A stretch of DNA of 64,000 nt. It comes from Pelagibius marinus. GTDB taxonomy: Bacteria; Pseudomonadota; Alphaproteobacteria; Kiloniellales; Kiloniellaceae. The DNA is taken from contig NZ_JACSDK010000019.1 in assembly GCF_014925385.1 (NCBI RefSeq), positions 62,001-126,000 on the forward strand, given 5' to 3'. The notes under the pieces are model-generated. The model was not told the origin of the DNA, did no database searches, and saw only the letters and a list, made by a program, of their open reading frames with translations. Of this stretch, positions 27,021 through 36,966 are shown piece by piece. The stretch's first letter is position 1; each line of letters opens with the position of its first letter. The translations under genes were made by a program, and so were the position numbers.

Positions 27021-28085
27021 ATGAGTGAGGAACAGGAAATCCTGTTTGATGTGAAACACGGCGCCGGCTTCATCACCCTGAACCGGCCCAAGGCGCTCAA
27101 TGCCCTCACGCTGGCGATGATCCACGAGATGAACCTGCAGCTCGCCGCCTGGCAGGAGGACGCCAGCGTCAAGGCGGTGGTGATCCAAGGGGCGGGGGAG
27201 CGCGCCTTCTGCGCCGGCGGCGACGTTCGCGCCGTGTGGGAGGCGGGCCGCCAGGGCGACCCGCTGACCGAGGAGTTCTTCCGCGAGGAGTACCGGCTCA
27301 ACCGCAAGATCCACGTCTTCGCCAAGCCCTACGTCGCCCTGATCGACGGCATCACCATGGGCGGCGGCGTCGGCCTCTCGGTGCACGGCAGCCACCGGGT
27401 CGCCGGTGACAGGACCATGGTGGCCATGCCGGAGGTCGGGATCGGGCTGTTCCCCGACGTCGGCGGCACCTATTTCCTGCCGCGCCTGCCGGGGCGGATC
27501 GGTCTCTTCCTGGCGCTTACCGGCTGGCGGCTCAGCGCCGCCGATGCCGTCTACTGCGGCGTCGCGACCGACTACGTGCCCAGCGAGCGCCGGGACGAGC
27601 TGGTGGCGGCCTTTGCCGGGCTGGACTGGACCGCGGCGCAGCCGGACACGCTGGTCGACGGCCTCATCGAACGCTTCAAGGCCGATCCCGGTGCTTCGGT
27701 CCTGGCCGAACATCAGCAGCTCATCGACCACTGCTTCTCGGCCCGCTCGGTGGAATCGATCCTGGCGGAACTGGACAAGGCCGGAGACGACTGGGCGGCG
27801 AAGATTGCCGCCATCATCCGCAAGCAGTCGCCGACCAGTCTGAAGGTAACCTTTGCCCAGCTGGAAAAGGGGGCAGAGCTGGAATTCGACCAGGCGATGA
27901 TCCAGGAGTACCGGATGAGCCAGGCCTTCATGGCCGGCAGGGATTTCTACGAAGGCATCCGCGCGCTGCTGGTGGACAAGGACCAGCAGCCCAAGTGGGC
28001 GCCGGACGACCTGTCGGAGGTCTCGGCGGAGCTGGTCGAGGCGCACTTCCGATCCCTTGGGGAGCGTGATCTCACTTTCCCCTGA
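27021..28085 (+). CDS. 3-hydroxyisobutyryl-CoA hydrolase
   Basis: This crotonase-fold enzyme of 354 residues releases CoA from 3-hydroxyisobutyryl-CoA in valine catabolism. The oxyanion region GITMGGGVGLSVHG near 110-123 and AMPEVGIGLFPDVGGTYFLPRL (about 134-155) keep the glutamate and aspartate used by the hydrolase rather than by enoyl-CoA hydratases. The C-terminal extension of about 100 residues also fits. It begins 46 bases after the acyl-CoA dehydrogenase with GAGAG before the ATG. The next gene is the matching dehydrogenase. Confidence 0.9.
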   Translation: MSEEQEILFDVKHGAGFITLNRPKALNALTLAMIHEMNLQLAAWQEDASVKAVVIQGAGERAFCAGGDVRAVWEAGRQGDPLTEEFFREEYRLNRKIHVFAKPYVALIDGITMGGGVGLSVHGSHRVAGDRTMVAMPEVGIGLFPDVGGTYFLPRLPGRIGLFLALTGWRLSAADAVYCGVATDYVPSERRDELVAAFAGLDWTAAQPDTLVDGLIERFKADPGASVLAEHQQLIDHCFSARSVESILAELDKAGDDWAAKIAAIIRKQSPTSLKVTFAQLEKGAELEFDQAMIQEYRMSQAFMAGRDFYEGIRALLVDKDQQPKWAPDDLSEVSAELVEAHFRSLGERDLTFP

Positions 28086-28188
28086 GTGCCCTCTGGCACC
28101 CGGGGCGCCGCTGGCGCAAGATTGACGAGTTCCCGAGGGAGCGGACAAGGCCCGCAGAGGGCGGATCATTTGATACGGGGAGGAAAGA

Positions 28189-29082
28189 ATGGCGCGCATC
28201 GGATTTCTGGGCTTGGGCAACATGGGTCTGCCCATGGCCAAGAATCTGGCAAAGGATGGCCACGAGGTCGTCGGCTTCGACCTTTCGAAGGCCGCCTGCA
28301 AGGCGGCGGGCGAGGCCGGCATCACCGTTGCCGGGGCAGCCGCGGGCGTCGTCGAGGGCGCCGAGGCAGTGGTGACCATGCTGCCGGCCGGCCAGCACGT
28401 GCGCGCTGTCTACCTGGGCGACGAGGGCCTGCTGGCCAAGGCCGCCACGGGAACTCTCTTCATCGACTGCTCCACCATCGACGTGGCGACCTCTCGCGAT
28501 GTGCATGCGGCGGCGGCCGGGGCCGGGCACCCCATGCTCGACGCGCCGGTCTCCGGCGGCGTGGCCGGCGCCGAGTCCGGCATGCTGACCTTCATGGTCG
28601 GCGGCTCGGAGGAGGCCTTCGCCAAGGGCAAGCCGCTGTTCGAGATCATGGGGCGCAACATCGTCCACGCCGGCGGGGCCGGAAACGGCCAGGCGGCAAA
28701 GATCTGCAACAACATGATTCTCGGCATCTCGATGATCGCCGTCTCGGAGGCCTTCAGCCTGGGCGAGAAGCTGGGCCTCGACCCCAAGACCCTGTTCAAG
28801 ATCAGCTCTAACGCTTCCGGCTCCTGCTGGGCCATGATCAACCACAATCCCGTGCCGGGCATCGTCGAGACCTCGGCGGCCAACCGCGACTACCAGCCCG
28901 GTTTCGCGGCGGCGATGATGCACAAGGACCTGAAGCTGTCGCAGGCGGCGGCAGACCATGTGGGCGCTGCCACCCCGCTGGGTGCCGAGGCGGCGGCGCT
29001 CTACACGCTCTTCGTCAATGCGGGCAACGGCGGCCTCGACTATTCGGCCATCATCAAGCTGATCGGCGGCGCCAAGGACTGA
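28189..29082 (+). CDS. mmsB: 3-hydroxyisobutyrate dehydrogenase
   Basis: The 297-residue enzyme oxidises 3-hydroxyisobutyrate to methylmalonate semialdehyde with NAD. IGFLGLGNMGLPMAKNL at 4-20 is the Rossmann and family signature, DAPVSGGVAGAESG near 118-131 binds substrate, and K171 in GNGQAAKICNNM is the catalytic lysine. GGGGAGGAAAGA precedes the ATG. It completes the three-gene valine run with the acyl-CoA dehydrogenase and the hydrolase; methylmalonate-semialdehyde dehydrogenase must be elsewhere. Confidence 0.92.
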   Translation: MARIGFLGLGNMGLPMAKNLAKDGHEVVGFDLSKAACKAAGEAGITVAGAAAGVVEGAEAVVTMLPAGQHVRAVYLGDEGLLAKAATGTLFIDCSTIDVATSRDVHAAAAGAGHPMLDAPVSGGVAGAESGMLTFMVGGSEEAFAKGKPLFEIMGRNIVHAGGAGNGQAAKICNNMILGISMIAVSEAFSLGEKLGLDPKTLFKISSNASGSCWAMINHNPVPGIVETSAANRDYQPGFAAAMMHKDLKLSQAAADHVGAATPLGAEAAALYTLFVNAGNGGLDYSAIIKLIGGAKD

Positions 29083-29229
29083 CCGGCGGGCCTCCGGGGC
29101 AGGGGCGCGGCCCTCCGGAGGTTGATTCCAGGGGCCGCTGACGTGTTGCGATAGCTGAGAGTTGCCTGTGACATTCGCCGGTTTTCCGAAAAAATATCAA
29201 TGGAATCAATTGGATAATTCGAGAACCTG

Positions 29230-29245
29230 TTAAGTAAAGTTTAAC
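29230..29245. promoter_or_regulatory. Perfect CtrA box upstream of the MarR/LdtR-like gene
   Basis: The bases read TTAA, seven bases, then TTAAC, an exact match to the full CtrA site. It lies 66 bases upstream of the GTG start of the regulator, within an AT-rich 228-base intergenic region. No other gene starts nearby, so the regulator is the likely target. Confidence 0.65.
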
Positions 29246-29310
29246 GGGCTTCCCGGTAATCTTTGCAATAAAGCCATCGGTTTTATGAACTGAGAATATG
29301 CGAGGGTTCC

Positions 29311-29781
29311 GTGAAGGCTAAGTATCTCGAACTGATCGGGCTGATCGAGCGACTGCACCGCCAGTGCCTTGAAGTCATCAAGGCCGATCTCGATCGCCAG
29401 GGCATCCGCGACCTGAACAACGTTCAGGCGCTCATCCTGTTCAACATTGGCGAGGAAGAGCTCTCCATCGGCGAGCTGACCCAGCGCGGTTACTACCTCG
29501 GCTCCAACGTCTCCTACAACGTGAAGAAGATGGTCGAGAACGGCTATCTGATCCAGGAGCGTTCGCCGCACGACCGCCGCTCGTTCCACGTGCGCGCAGC
29601 CGACAAGGGCGTCGAAGTCTTCCGCAGCCTCTCCGCGCTGTTCGACCAGCATTCGACCCAGCTGGACGACATTCAGATTTCCGAAGAGGCCCTGGACTCG
29701 GCCAACCACGCGCTGCGCCGTGTCCAGCAGTTCTGGTCGACCCCGGCCAGCATGGCCCGGAACCTGAGCCCGGCTGCGTAA
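29311..29781 (+). CDS. MarR-family winged-helix regulator, LdtR-like
   Basis: The 156-residue protein has the MarR dimerisation helix at the N-terminus (MKAKYLELIGLIERLHRQCLE), a winged helix at about 35-100 (LSIGELTQRGYYLGSNVSYNVKKMVENGYL) and the wing motif SPHDRRSFHV. It resembles the alphaproteobacterial LdtR group, known for control of L,D-transpeptidase genes, stress tolerance and motility. The start is a GTG at 29311 after GAGGG. An exact CtrA box upstream suggests cell-cycle or motility-linked expression. The LdtR label is inferred from overall resemblance. Confidence 0.8.
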   Translation: MKAKYLELIGLIERLHRQCLEVIKADLDRQGIRDLNNVQALILFNIGEEELSIGELTQRGYYLGSNVSYNVKKMVENGYLIQERSPHDRRSFHVRAADKGVEVFRSLSALFDQHSTQLDDIQISEEALDSANHALRRVQQFWSTPASMARNLSPAA

Positions 29782-29796
29782 CAGAGTTTCCCCCCA

Positions 29797-29880
29797 CGCG
29801 CCCACCGGGTTGCTCGGGCGCGTGTTCTGCACGCATCCCTCGCACCTTAGCGATTGCCCCGGCCATCCGGCCGGGGCTTT
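29797..29880 (+). terminator. Two consecutive stem-loops after the MarR-like gene
   Basis: The first stem pairs ACGCGCCC (29797-29804) with GGGCGCGT (29817-29824). The second pairs GCCCCGGCC (29856-29864) with GGCCGGGGC (29869-29877) and is followed by TTT. They lie between convergent genes and probably end transcription from one or both sides, although the T-run is short. Confidence 0.6.
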
Positions 29881-29921
29881 CCGCATTCTTGGGCGGCGGG
29901 ACGCTCTCCCGATAGGACGAC

Positions 29922-31151
29922 TTAGAAGAAGGCCTGGATGCCGGTCTGGGCGCGGCCCAGGATCAGGGCGTGGACGTCGTGGGTGCCCTCGTAGGTGTTC
30001 ACCGCCTCCAGGTTCATGACGTGGCGGATGACGTGGTACTCGTCGGACACGCCGTTGCCGCCGTGCATGTCACGGGCGGTGCGGGCGATGTCCAGCGCCT
30101 TGCCGCAGGAATTGCGCTTGGCCAGCGAGATGGCCTCCGGCGCGCCCTTGCCGGCATCCAGCAGGCGGCCGAGCTGCAGACAGGCCTGGAGTCCGATGGT
30201 GACTTCGGTCTGCATGTCGGCGAGCTTTTTCTGGATCAGCTGGTTGGCGGCCAAGGGGCGGCCGAACTGCTTGCGCTCCAGGGTATAGCTGCGCGCGGCG
30301 TGCCAGCAGAACTCGGCGGCGCCCAGCGCGCCCCAGGAGATCCCGTAGCGCGCCTTGTTGAGGCAGCCGAAGGGCCCCTTCAGGCCCTCGACGTTCGGCA
30401 GCAGGTTCTCTTCCGGCACGAAGACGTCGTCCATGACGATCTCGCCGGTGATCGAGGCGCGCAGCGAGAACTTGCCCTCGATCTTGGGGGTGGAGAGCCC
30501 CTCCATGCCCCTTTCCAGGATGAAGCCGCGGATGGTGTCACTGTCGTCCTTGGCCCAGACGATGAAGACATCGGCGATGGGGGAGTTGGTGATCCACATC
30601 TTGGCGCCCTTCAGGCGGTAGCCGCCCTCGACCTTTCTGGCGCGGGTCTTCATGCCGCCGGGGTCGGAGCCGTGGTCCGGCTCGGTCAGGCCGAAGCAGC
30701 CGACCAGTTCGCCGGTCGCCAGACGCGGCAGGTACTTCTGGCGCTGGTCCTCGGTGCCGTAGCTGTAGATCGGGTGCATGACCAGGCTGGACTGCACCGA
30801 CATGGCCGAGCGGTAGCCGCTGTCGACCCGCTCCACCTCGCGGGCGATGAGGCCATAGCAGACGTGGTTGACCCCGGCGCAGCCGTAGTCCTCGGGGATG
30901 GTCGAGCCGAGGAAGCCCAGGGCGCCCATTTCGGTGAAGATGGCCCGATCGAAGATCTCATGGCGGTTGGCCTCCAGTATCCGCGGCATGAGCTGGTCCT
31001 GGCAATAGGCCCGGGCCGCGTCGCGCACCATGCGCTCCTCCTCGCTGAGCTGCTCTTCCAGCAGCAGCGGGTCCTCCCAGACGAACTTGGCCTTGCCCGG
31101 GGCGGGGCTGGCGGGGGTGCTGGAGCCGGTGGCGGCGGTGGCCTGCGACAT
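29922..31151 (-). CDS. gcdH: Glutaryl-CoA dehydrogenase-like acyl-CoA dehydrogenase
   Basis: The 409-residue flavoenzyme fits glutaryl-CoA dehydrogenase, which oxidises and decarboxylates glutaryl-CoA to crotonyl-CoA in lysine and tryptophan breakdown. [17 protein letters not shown] near 150 is typical of that subgroup, and the catalytic base is E388 in [20 protein letters not shown]. The start at 31151 follows AAGGA with nine bases between; an upstream ATG at 31160 is too close to that site. Neighbours give no pathway context. It is divergent from the small DUF6898 gene. Confidence 0.9.
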   Translation of the reverse strand: MSQATAATGSSTPASPAPGKAKFVWEDPLLLEEQLSEEERMVRDAARAYCQDQLMPRILEANRHEIFDRAIFTEMGALGFLGSTIPEDYGCAGVNHVCYGLIAREVERVDSGYRSAMSVQSSLVMHPIYSYGTEDQRQKYLPRLATGELVGCFGLTEPDHGSDPGGMKTRARKVEGGYRLKGAKMWITNSPIADVFIVWAKDDSDTIRGFILERGMEGLSTPKIEGKFSLRASITGEIVMDDVFVPEENLLPNVEGLKGPFGCLNKARYGISWGALGAAEFCWHAARSYTLERKQFGRPLAANQLIQKKLADMQTEVTIGLQACLQLGRLLDAGKGAPEAISLAKRNSCGKALDIARTARDMHGGNGVSDEYHVIRHVMNLEAVNTYEGTHDVHALILGRAQTGIQAFF

Positions 31152-31351
31152 GGATTTCATTCCTTGTAAGGGGTGTCTGCCCAAATGAGCGTGTTTTAGG
31201 TCGGCGCTCTTGGCCCAGATATAGCGCAATTTCCGCGGCGCCTAAAGCCGTGTGCGGTGGGGCCAGGGACGCAAAAGCGGCCCCGCGCGAGGCTGTCATC
31301 CAGCTGCCTTAATTCCGCAACATCAGGCTGTTAAGGATTTGTTTGCCATAG

Positions 31352-31579
31352 ATGATTGAAAATGAAGCCATGCCTCAAGCACGTGAAATAATCTTCGAAT
31401 TCCAGCGGGTCGGCGGATACGTCAAGGTTTCCGCCGTGGACACCCTGACCTCCGCCGAGGTCAGCATCGTCGGGCCGCCCTCGGCCGGGCAGGTGCAACT
31501 GGAGCGCCTCGCCGCCCAGAAGCTGGAATACGTCCTGGCCAAGCGCGCCGCCGGACAGCGCGGCGGGATGCTCGTCTAA
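31352..31579 (+). CDS. Small conserved protein, DUF6898-like
   Basis: This 75-residue cytoplasmic protein resembles a short alphaproteobacterial family often listed as DUF6898, with REIIFEFQRVGGYVKVSAVDTLTSAEVSIVGP as its recognisable core. No signal peptide, membrane segment or catalytic motif is visible. A second in-frame ATG at 31370 is equally plausible because neither has a strong ribosome site. A stem-loop (GAGGCGG with CCGCCTC, 31598-31615) follows. Its function is unknown. Confidence 0.65.
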   Translation: MIENEAMPQAREIIFEFQRVGGYVKVSAVDTLTSAEVSIVGPPSAGQVQLERLAAQKLEYVLAKRAAGQRGGMLV

Positions 31580-31732
31580 CCCCGGAGCACGGCTTCGGAG
31601 GCGGATTGCCGCCTCTGCGACAAATGATGCCGCTCCTGAGGTGCCGCGAGACCTTGTGGCGCCTTTTCATGAGATTGCGACATATGGTAGGGTCCGCCGG
31701 TTTTTCCGAGACAGGCAGGCGTTCCCCCGACC

Positions 31733-32170
31733 ATGGCATTCAAGTCGATCGCAATCGGCTCCGATCACGCTGGCTACGACCTCAAGGCGAAGCTGGTCGA
31801 GGAGTTGCGTTCCTCCGGATATGAGGTGCTGGACTGCGGCACCGGCGACGCGACCAACTCGGTCGACTACCCCGATTTCGGCAAAGCGGTGGCCGAGGCC
31901 GTGACGTCGGGCAAGGTCGACGGCGGGGTCGTCGTCTGCGGCACCGGCATCGGCATCTCCATAGCCGCCAACCGCCATCCCGGCATCCGCGCCGCGCTGT
32001 GCCACGACATCACCACGGCGCGCCTTTGCCGCGAACACAACGACGCCAACGTGCTGGCCCTGGGGGCCCGCCTGGTCGGCGAGGTGGTCGCCAAGGACTG
32101 TCTGGACGCCTTCCTGACCACTGAGTTTGCGGGCGATCGCCACGTCCGCCGTGTCGAGAAACTGGGTTGA
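31733..32170 (+). CDS. rpiB: Ribose-5-phosphate isomerase B
   Basis: The 145-residue enzyme interconverts ribose 5-phosphate and ribulose 5-phosphate in the pentose phosphate pathway. IGSDHAGYDLK at 8-18 and VVCGTGIGISIAANRHPGIRAALCHD carry the phosphate and active-site residues, with C69 as the expected catalytic cysteine and N/D residues in REHNDANVLALG. The glyA gene follows after 41 bases, an arrangement seen in many alphaproteobacteria. Confidence 0.93.
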   Translation: MAFKSIAIGSDHAGYDLKAKLVEELRSSGYEVLDCGTGDATNSVDYPDFGKAVAEAVTSGKVDGGVVVCGTGIGISIAANRHPGIRAALCHDITTARLCREHNDANVLALGARLVGEVVAKDCLDAFLTTEFAGDRHVRRVEKLG

Positions 32171-32211
32171 AACCGGGGCCGGCCGGCCCCTTCGAGGAGT
32201 AGCAAGCGACG

Positions 32212-33528
32212 ATGACCGCAGCGAATGCCGCCAAGACCCTGCCAATGCAGAACGGCTTCTTTTCCGCGCACCTGAGCGAAACCGACCCGGAACTGGCCGA
32301 GGCCATCCGTGGTGAACTGCGCCGCCAGCAGGACCAGATCGAGCTGATCGCCTCGGAGAATATCGTCTCCCTGGCGGTGCTGGAGGCCCAGGGCTCGGTC
32401 CTGACCAACAAGTACGCCGAGGGCTATCCGCACCGTCGCTACTACGGCGGCTGCGAATACGTCGACGTGGCCGAGGAACTGGCCATCAAGCGCGCCAAGC
32501 AGCTCTTCGGCTGCGAGTTCGTCAACGTCCAGCCGCACTCCGGCGCCCAGGCCAACCAGTGCGTCGCTCTGGCCCTGCTGCAGCCGGGTGACACCATCAT
32601 GGGCCTGGCGCTCTCGGCCGGCGGCCACCTGACCCACGGCGCCAAGCCGAACCTCTCGGGCAAGTGGTTCAACGCGGTGCAGTACGGCGTGCGCAAGGAA
32701 GACGGCCTGATCGACTTTGACGAGGTCGAGAAGCTGGCCCAGGAGCACAAGCCGAAGCTGATCATCGCCGGCGGCTCGGCCTATCCGCGCTTCATCGACT
32801 TCCCGCGCTTCCGCGAGATCGCCGACAAGATCGGCGCCTACTTCATGGTCGATATGGCCCACTTCGCCGGCCTGGTGGCGGCCGGGGTGCACCCCAGCCC
32901 GCTGCCGCACGCCCATGTGGTGACCACCACGACCCATAAGACCCTGCGCGCCGGGCGCGGCGGCATGGTGCTGTCGAACGACGTGGAACTGGGCAAGAAG
33001 ATCAACTCCGCGGCCTTTCCGGGCCTGCAGGGCGGCCCGCTGATGCACGCCATCGCCTCCAAGGCGGCGGCCTTCGGCGAGGCCCTGAAGCCGGAGTTCA
33101 AGGTCTACGCCCAGAACGTCGTGGACAACGCCAAGACCCTGGCCCAGGCCATGATCGACGAGGGCTTCGATATCGTCTCCGGCGGCACCGACACCCACCT
33201 GATGCTGGTCGACCTGCGGCCCAAGAAGCTGACCGGCAACATCGCCGAGGAGGCCCTGGACCGCGCCGGCATCACCTGCAACAAGAACGGCGTGCCCTTC
33301 GATCCGGAAAAGCCGACGGTAACCTCGGGCATCCGCCTCGGCACCCCGGCGGCGACGACCCGCGGTTTCGGCACCGCCGAGTTCAAGCAGGTCGGCGCCT
33401 TCATCGGGCAGGTGCTGGACGGCCTGGCGCAGAACCCGGAAGGCAACGCCAAGCTGGAGGAAGAAGTGCGCGCCGAGGTGAAGGCGCTGTGCCACCGCTT
33501 TCCGATCTATCCGGACCTGGATATCTGA
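32212..33528 (+). CDS. glyA: Serine hydroxymethyltransferase
   Basis: GlyA converts serine and tetrahydrofolate to glycine and methylene-tetrahydrofolate, a main source of one-carbon units. The 438-residue protein has [11 protein letters not shown] near 43-53, [12 protein letters not shown] at 71-82 and PLP lysine K243 in [20 protein letters not shown] precedes the ATG. It sits between rpiB and nrdR. No glycine riboswitch is visible in the short upstream gap. Confidence 0.96.
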   Translation: MTAANAAKTLPMQNGFFSAHLSETDPELAEAIRGELRRQQDQIELIASENIVSLAVLEAQGSVLTNKYAEGYPHRRYYGGCEYVDVAEELAIKRAKQLFGCEFVNVQPHSGAQANQCVALALLQPGDTIMGLALSAGGHLTHGAKPNLSGKWFNAVQYGVRKEDGLIDFDEVEKLAQEHKPKLIIAGGSAYPRFIDFPRFREIADKIGAYFMVDMAHFAGLVAAGVHPSPLPHAHVVTTTTHKTLRAGRGGMVLSNDVELGKKINSAAFPGLQGGPLMHAIASKAAAFGEALKPEFKVYAQNVVDNAKTLAQAMIDEGFDIVSGGTDTHLMLVDLRPKKLTGNIAEEALDRAGITCNKNGVPFDPEKPTVTSGIRLGTPAATTRGFGTAEFKQVGAFIGQVLDGLAQNPEGNAKLEEEVRAEVKALCHRFPIYPDLDI

Positions 33529-33608
33529 GCACGAGTGAGGGGCCGGAAGGCCCTGCGGGCGCCGTGCAGGGCGGCGCCGAACGACTGGGAGCAAGAAGAG
33601 GGGGATAA

Positions 33609-34067
33609 ATGCGCTGTCCGTTTTGCGGTAACGAGGACACGCAGGTCAAAGACTCGCGGCCGACCGAAGACAATTCGGCCATCCGGCGGCGCCGCCAGTG
33701 CCCGAACTGCGGCGCGCGTTTCACGACCTTCGAGCGAGTGCAGCTGCGCGAGCTGACGGTGGTGAAATCCACCGGCAAGCGCGAGCCTTTCGACCGGGAC
33801 AAGCTGCTGCGCTCCATGACCACGGCGTTGCAGAAGCGTCAGGTCGACCCGGAGCGTATCGAGCGGGTGGTGAACGGCATCGTGCGCCGCCTGGAATCCT
33901 CCGGAGAGTCGGAGATCCCGACCAAGCTGATCGGGGAGCTGGTCATGGACGCTTTGGCGACCCTGGATCAGGTGGCCTATGTGCGCTTCGCATCGGTCTA
34001 CCGCAACTTCCGCGAGGCCCGCGATTTCGAAGAGTTCATCGGCAAGCTCGGTGACGGAGACGACTGA
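33609..34067 (+). CDS. nrdR: Transcriptional repressor NrdR
   Basis: NrdR represses ribonucleotide reductase genes, sensing ATP and dATP through its ATP-cone. The 152-residue protein has the zinc ribbon with C3, C6, C31 and C34, then the ATP-cone beginning near [27 protein letters not shown] precedes the ATG. The 3' end overlaps the start of ribD by 17 bases, the common alphaproteobacterial order. Confidence 0.96.
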   Translation: MRCPFCGNEDTQVKDSRPTEDNSAIRRRRQCPNCGARFTTFERVQLRELTVVKSTGKREPFDRDKLLRSMTTALQKRQVDPERIERVVNGIVRRLESSGESEIPTKLIGELVMDALATLDQVAYVRFASVYRNFREARDFEEFIGKLGDGDD

Positions 34068-35157
34068 CCTCCAACTCATGCGCGCCGCCCTGACGCTGGC
34101 GGCGCGCGGGCTGGGCCGGGTGGCGCCCAACCCGGCCGTGGGCTGCATCATCGTCAAGGACGGCCGTGTCGTCGGCCGCGGCTGGACCCAGCCGGGCGGC
34201 CGCCCCCATGCGGAAACCGAGGCCCTGCGCCAGGCCGGGTCGGCGGCTGCTGGCGCCACCGTCTATGTGACGCTGGAGCCCTGTGCCCACCACGGCGAGA
34301 CGCCGCCCTGTGCCGAGGCCCTGGTGTCCGCCGGCGTGGCCCGCGTCGTCGCCGCCCTGGAAGACCCGGACAGCCGTGTGGCCGGGCAGGGTCTGAAGAA
34401 GCTGCGCGAGGCCGGCATCGCCGTGGAGGTCGGGGTCTGCCGCGCCCAGGCCGAGCGCCTCAACGCCGGCTTCCTGAAGCGCGTCATCAAGGGCCGTCCC
34501 CTGGTGGTGCTGAAGCTGGCCACCTCCCTGGACGGACGCATCGCCACCCACAGCGGCCACAGCCAGTGGATCACCGGCCCGCTGGCCCGGCGCCGCGCCC
34601 ATCTGCTGCGCGCCCGCGCCGACGCCGTGCTGGTGGGCAGCGGCACCGCGGTTTCCGACAACCCGCGCCTCGACGTGCGCCTGGAGGGCATGGAAGGCCG
34701 CCATCCCCTGCGGGTGGTGGTCGACGGCCGCCTGCGCCTGCCGCTGACCCACGACCTGGTGGCGCGGGCGGGCGAGGTGCCGACCCTGCTGGTGACCCAC
34801 GACGGCAACCCGCACGAGCGCCTGCGGGCCTACGAGGACGCGGGGGTCGAGGTGATCCAGGTCGAAACCGACGCCGACGGCCACGTCTCCCCGGCCGCGA
34901 CGCTCGACCACCTGGGCGGGCGCGGGGTCACACGCCTGTTGGTGGAGGGTGGCGGCCATTTGGCGGCCTCGCTGCTGCGCGGCGGGCTGGTCGACCGCCT
35001 GGCCTGGTTCCAGGCGCCGCTGGTCATCGGCGGCGACGGGCTGGCCGCAGTCTCCGGTTTCGGGGTTGATCGTCTGGAGCAGGCGCCTAAGTTCCTCCAG
35101 GCCGCGATGACCCAGCTCGGCCACGACCGCATCGACATCTACAGCGCGGAAACCTGA
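34051..35157 (+). CDS. ribD: Riboflavin biosynthesis deaminase/reductase RibD
   Basis: RibD carries out deamination and side-chain reduction in riboflavin synthesis. The N-terminal deaminase has the zinc site H53, E55 (PHAETEA), C78 and C87 ([11 protein letters not shown]). The reductase domain starts near 150 with [16 protein letters not shown] and ends with the [15 protein letters not shown] motif. The GTG at 34051 is chosen because it gives the normal nine residues before the [11 protein letters not shown] helix; an ATG at 34078 is possible. The length of 368 residues is normal. It opens the ribD-ribE-ribBA-ribH run. Confidence 0.93.
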   Translation: MTETTDLQLMRAALTLAARGLGRVAPNPAVGCIIVKDGRVVGRGWTQPGGRPHAETEALRQAGSAAAGATVYVTLEPCAHHGETPPCAEALVSAGVARVVAALEDPDSRVAGQGLKKLREAGIAVEVGVCRAQAERLNAGFLKRVIKGRPLVVLKLATSLDGRIATHSGHSQWITGPLARRRAHLLRARADAVLVGSGTAVSDNPRLDVRLEGMEGRHPLRVVVDGRLRLPLTHDLVARAGEVPTLLVTHDGNPHERLRAYEDAGVEVIQVETDADGHVSPAATLDHLGGRGVTRLLVEGGGHLAASLLRGGLVDRLAWFQAPLVIGGDGLAAVSGFGVDRLEQAPKFLQAAMTQLGHDRIDIYSAET

Positions 35158-35166
35158 AGGTTCCCT

Positions 35167-35778
35167 ATGTTCACCGGCATCATTACAGACCTCGGCGCGG
35201 TCAAGGCGATCGAGAGCCCCGGGACAGCCGCCGGCGGGGCCGGCGGCGACAGCCGCTTCGTCTTCGTGACCGGCTACGACACCGCCGGGATCACCGAGGG
35301 CGCCTCCATCGCCTGTTCCGGGGTCTGCCTGACGCTGGTCGACAAGGGGCCGGGCTGGTTCGCCGCCGACGTCTCGGGCGAGACCCTGTCGCGCAGCACC
35401 CTGGGCGACTGGGCGCCGGGCACGCCGGTGAACTTCGAGCGCGCCATGAAACTGGGCGACGAGCTGGGCGGCCACATCGTCTCCGGCCACGTCGACGGCA
35501 TCGCCGTGGTCACCGGGCGGCGGGCCGAGCAGGGTTCGATCCGCTTCACCTTCGAGGCGCCGGCGGAGCTGGCGAAGTTTATTGCCTCCAAGGGGTCGGT
35601 GGCGCTAGACGGTGTCTCGCTGACGGTCAACGAGGTCGACGGCCGCCGTTTCGGCGTCAACATCATCCCCCACACGGCGGAGGCCACCACCTTGGGCGGC
35701 AAGCAGCCGGGCGACCGGGTTAACCTGGAAATCGACATGCTCGCGCGCTACGTTCAGCGTCTCCTGGCGGCCTCCTGA
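35167..35778 (+). CDS. ribE: Riboflavin synthase, alpha subunit
   Basis: The enzyme dismutates two 6,7-dimethyl-8-ribityllumazine molecules into riboflavin. The 203-residue protein starts with the invariant MFTGII and consists of two lumazine-binding repeats, the second beginning near residue 98 (GDELGGHIVSGHVDGIA). AAGG precedes the ATG, nine bases after the ribD stop. The gene order matches the operon logic with ribH downstream supplying the lumazine. Confidence 0.94.
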   Translation: MFTGIITDLGAVKAIESPGTAAGGAGGDSRFVFVTGYDTAGITEGASIACSGVCLTLVDKGPGWFAADVSGETLSRSTLGDWAPGTPVNFERAMKLGDELGGHIVSGHVDGIAVVTGRRAEQGSIRFTFEAPAELAKFIASKGSVALDGVSLTVNEVDGRRFGVNIIPHTAEATTLGGKQPGDRVNLEIDMLARYVQRLLAAS

Positions 35779-35807
35779 GGGCCGACGAAAATGGATTGAG
35801 TTTCTAG

Positions 35808-36956
35808 ATGAACAAGTCCGAGGAACCCTGGCGGCTCACCTTCAGCGAGATGGTCTCCCCCATCGAGGAGGTCATCGAGGAGGCGCGCAACGGCCGCATG
35901 TTCATTCTGGTCGATGACGAGTCGCGCGAAAACGAGGGCGACCTGGTCATCCCGGCCCAGATGGCGACGCCGGACGCGATCAACTTCATGGCGCGCTACG
36001 GCCGCGGCCTGATCTGCCTGGCCCTGACCCGCGAGCGCATCGAGGAGCTGGGCCTGCCGCTGATGGCGAGCAAGAACGAGTCCCGCCATCAGACCGCCTT
36101 CACGGTTTCCATCGAGGCGCGCGAGGGCATCACCACCGGCATCTCCGCGCCGGACCGCGCGCGCACCGTGGCCACGGCCATCGACCCCAGCAAGGACCAC
36201 GAGGACATCACCACGCCGGGCCACGTCTTCCCGCTGATGGCGCGCGACGGCGGTGTGCTGGTGCGCACCGGCCATACCGAGGCCGCGGTCGACCTGGCCC
36301 GCCTGGCGGGGCTCAACCCCTCCGGCGTGATCTGCGAGATCATGAACGACGACGGCACCATGGCGCGGCGCGACGACCTCATCGCCTTCGCCCAGCGCCA
36401 CGGCCTCAAGGTCGCCACCATCGCCGACCTGATTTCCTACCGACGGCGCCATGACCACTTTGTCGAGCGTCGCCTGAACAGCCGCTTCTCCAGCCGCTAC
36501 GGCGGCGAGTTCAACCTGGCGCTCTACGTCAACACGCTGAACTACGCCGAGCACGTGGCGCTGTGGAAGGGCGATATCAAAGGCGAGGAGCCGGTGCTGG
36601 TGCGCATGCATGCCATGAACGTGTTGGACGATGTACTCGGCGACAGCGCCAGCGGGAAGGCCGGCGATCTGCAGCAGGCCATGCGCATGATCGGGGAGGC
36701 CGAGCGCGGTGTCGTGGTGCTGATCCGCGAGCCTTCCGCCGATGCGCTTTCCAGCTCTCTGGAATCGCGCCTGGGGGGCGAGCCCAAGGGCGGCGCGCAG
36801 CTGCGCGACTACGGCGTCGGCGCGCAGATCCTGCTCGACCTCGGGGTGCGCGACATGATCCTGCTGTCCAACACCAAGCGCACCATCGTCGGCCTGGAAG
36901 GCTATGGCCTGAAAGTTGTCGGGCAGCGCGCCATCGAGCCGCTCGGCAAGGCGTGA
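35808..36956 (+). CDS. ribB: DHBP synthase with degenerate GTP cyclohydrolase II domain
   Basis: Residues 15-215 are a complete 3,4-dihydroxy-2-butanone 4-phosphate synthase, with [20 protein letters not shown], the [12 protein letters not shown] segment and [12 protein letters not shown]. Residues from about 225 follow the GTP cyclohydrolase II fold but lack its chemistry. The zinc motif HSECLTGD...RCDCG is replaced by HAMNVLDD...SGKAGD with no cysteine, and the RQEGRGIGL loop reads REPSADALS. Only the DHBP branch is therefore expected to work, as in RibBX-type proteins. GTP cyclohydrolase II must be supplied from elsewhere in the genome. Confidence 0.9.
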   Translation: MNKSEEPWRLTFSEMVSPIEEVIEEARNGRMFILVDDESRENEGDLVIPAQMATPDAINFMARYGRGLICLALTRERIEELGLPLMASKNESRHQTAFTVSIEAREGITTGISAPDRARTVATAIDPSKDHEDITTPGHVFPLMARDGGVLVRTGHTEAAVDLARLAGLNPSGVICEIMNDDGTMARRDDLIAFAQRHGLKVATIADLISYRRRHDHFVERRLNSRFSSRYGGEFNLALYVNTLNYAEHVALWKGDIKGEEPVLVRMHAMNVLDDVLGDSASGKAGDLQQAMRMIGEAERGVVVLIREPSADALSSSLESRLGGEPKGGAQLRDYGVGAQILLDLGVRDMILLSNTKRTIVGLEGYGLKVVGQRAIEPLGKA

Positions 36957-36966
36957 GAGGCGGGGC

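Noticed and set aside
32171-32211. Glycine riboswitch before glyA
   Set aside because: The gap is only 41 bases and contains a plain ribosome site, too short for the aptamer.
33529-34050. FMN riboswitch before the rib genes
   Set aside because: ribD starts inside nrdR and neither the nrdR leader nor the overlap shows the FMN aptamer core.
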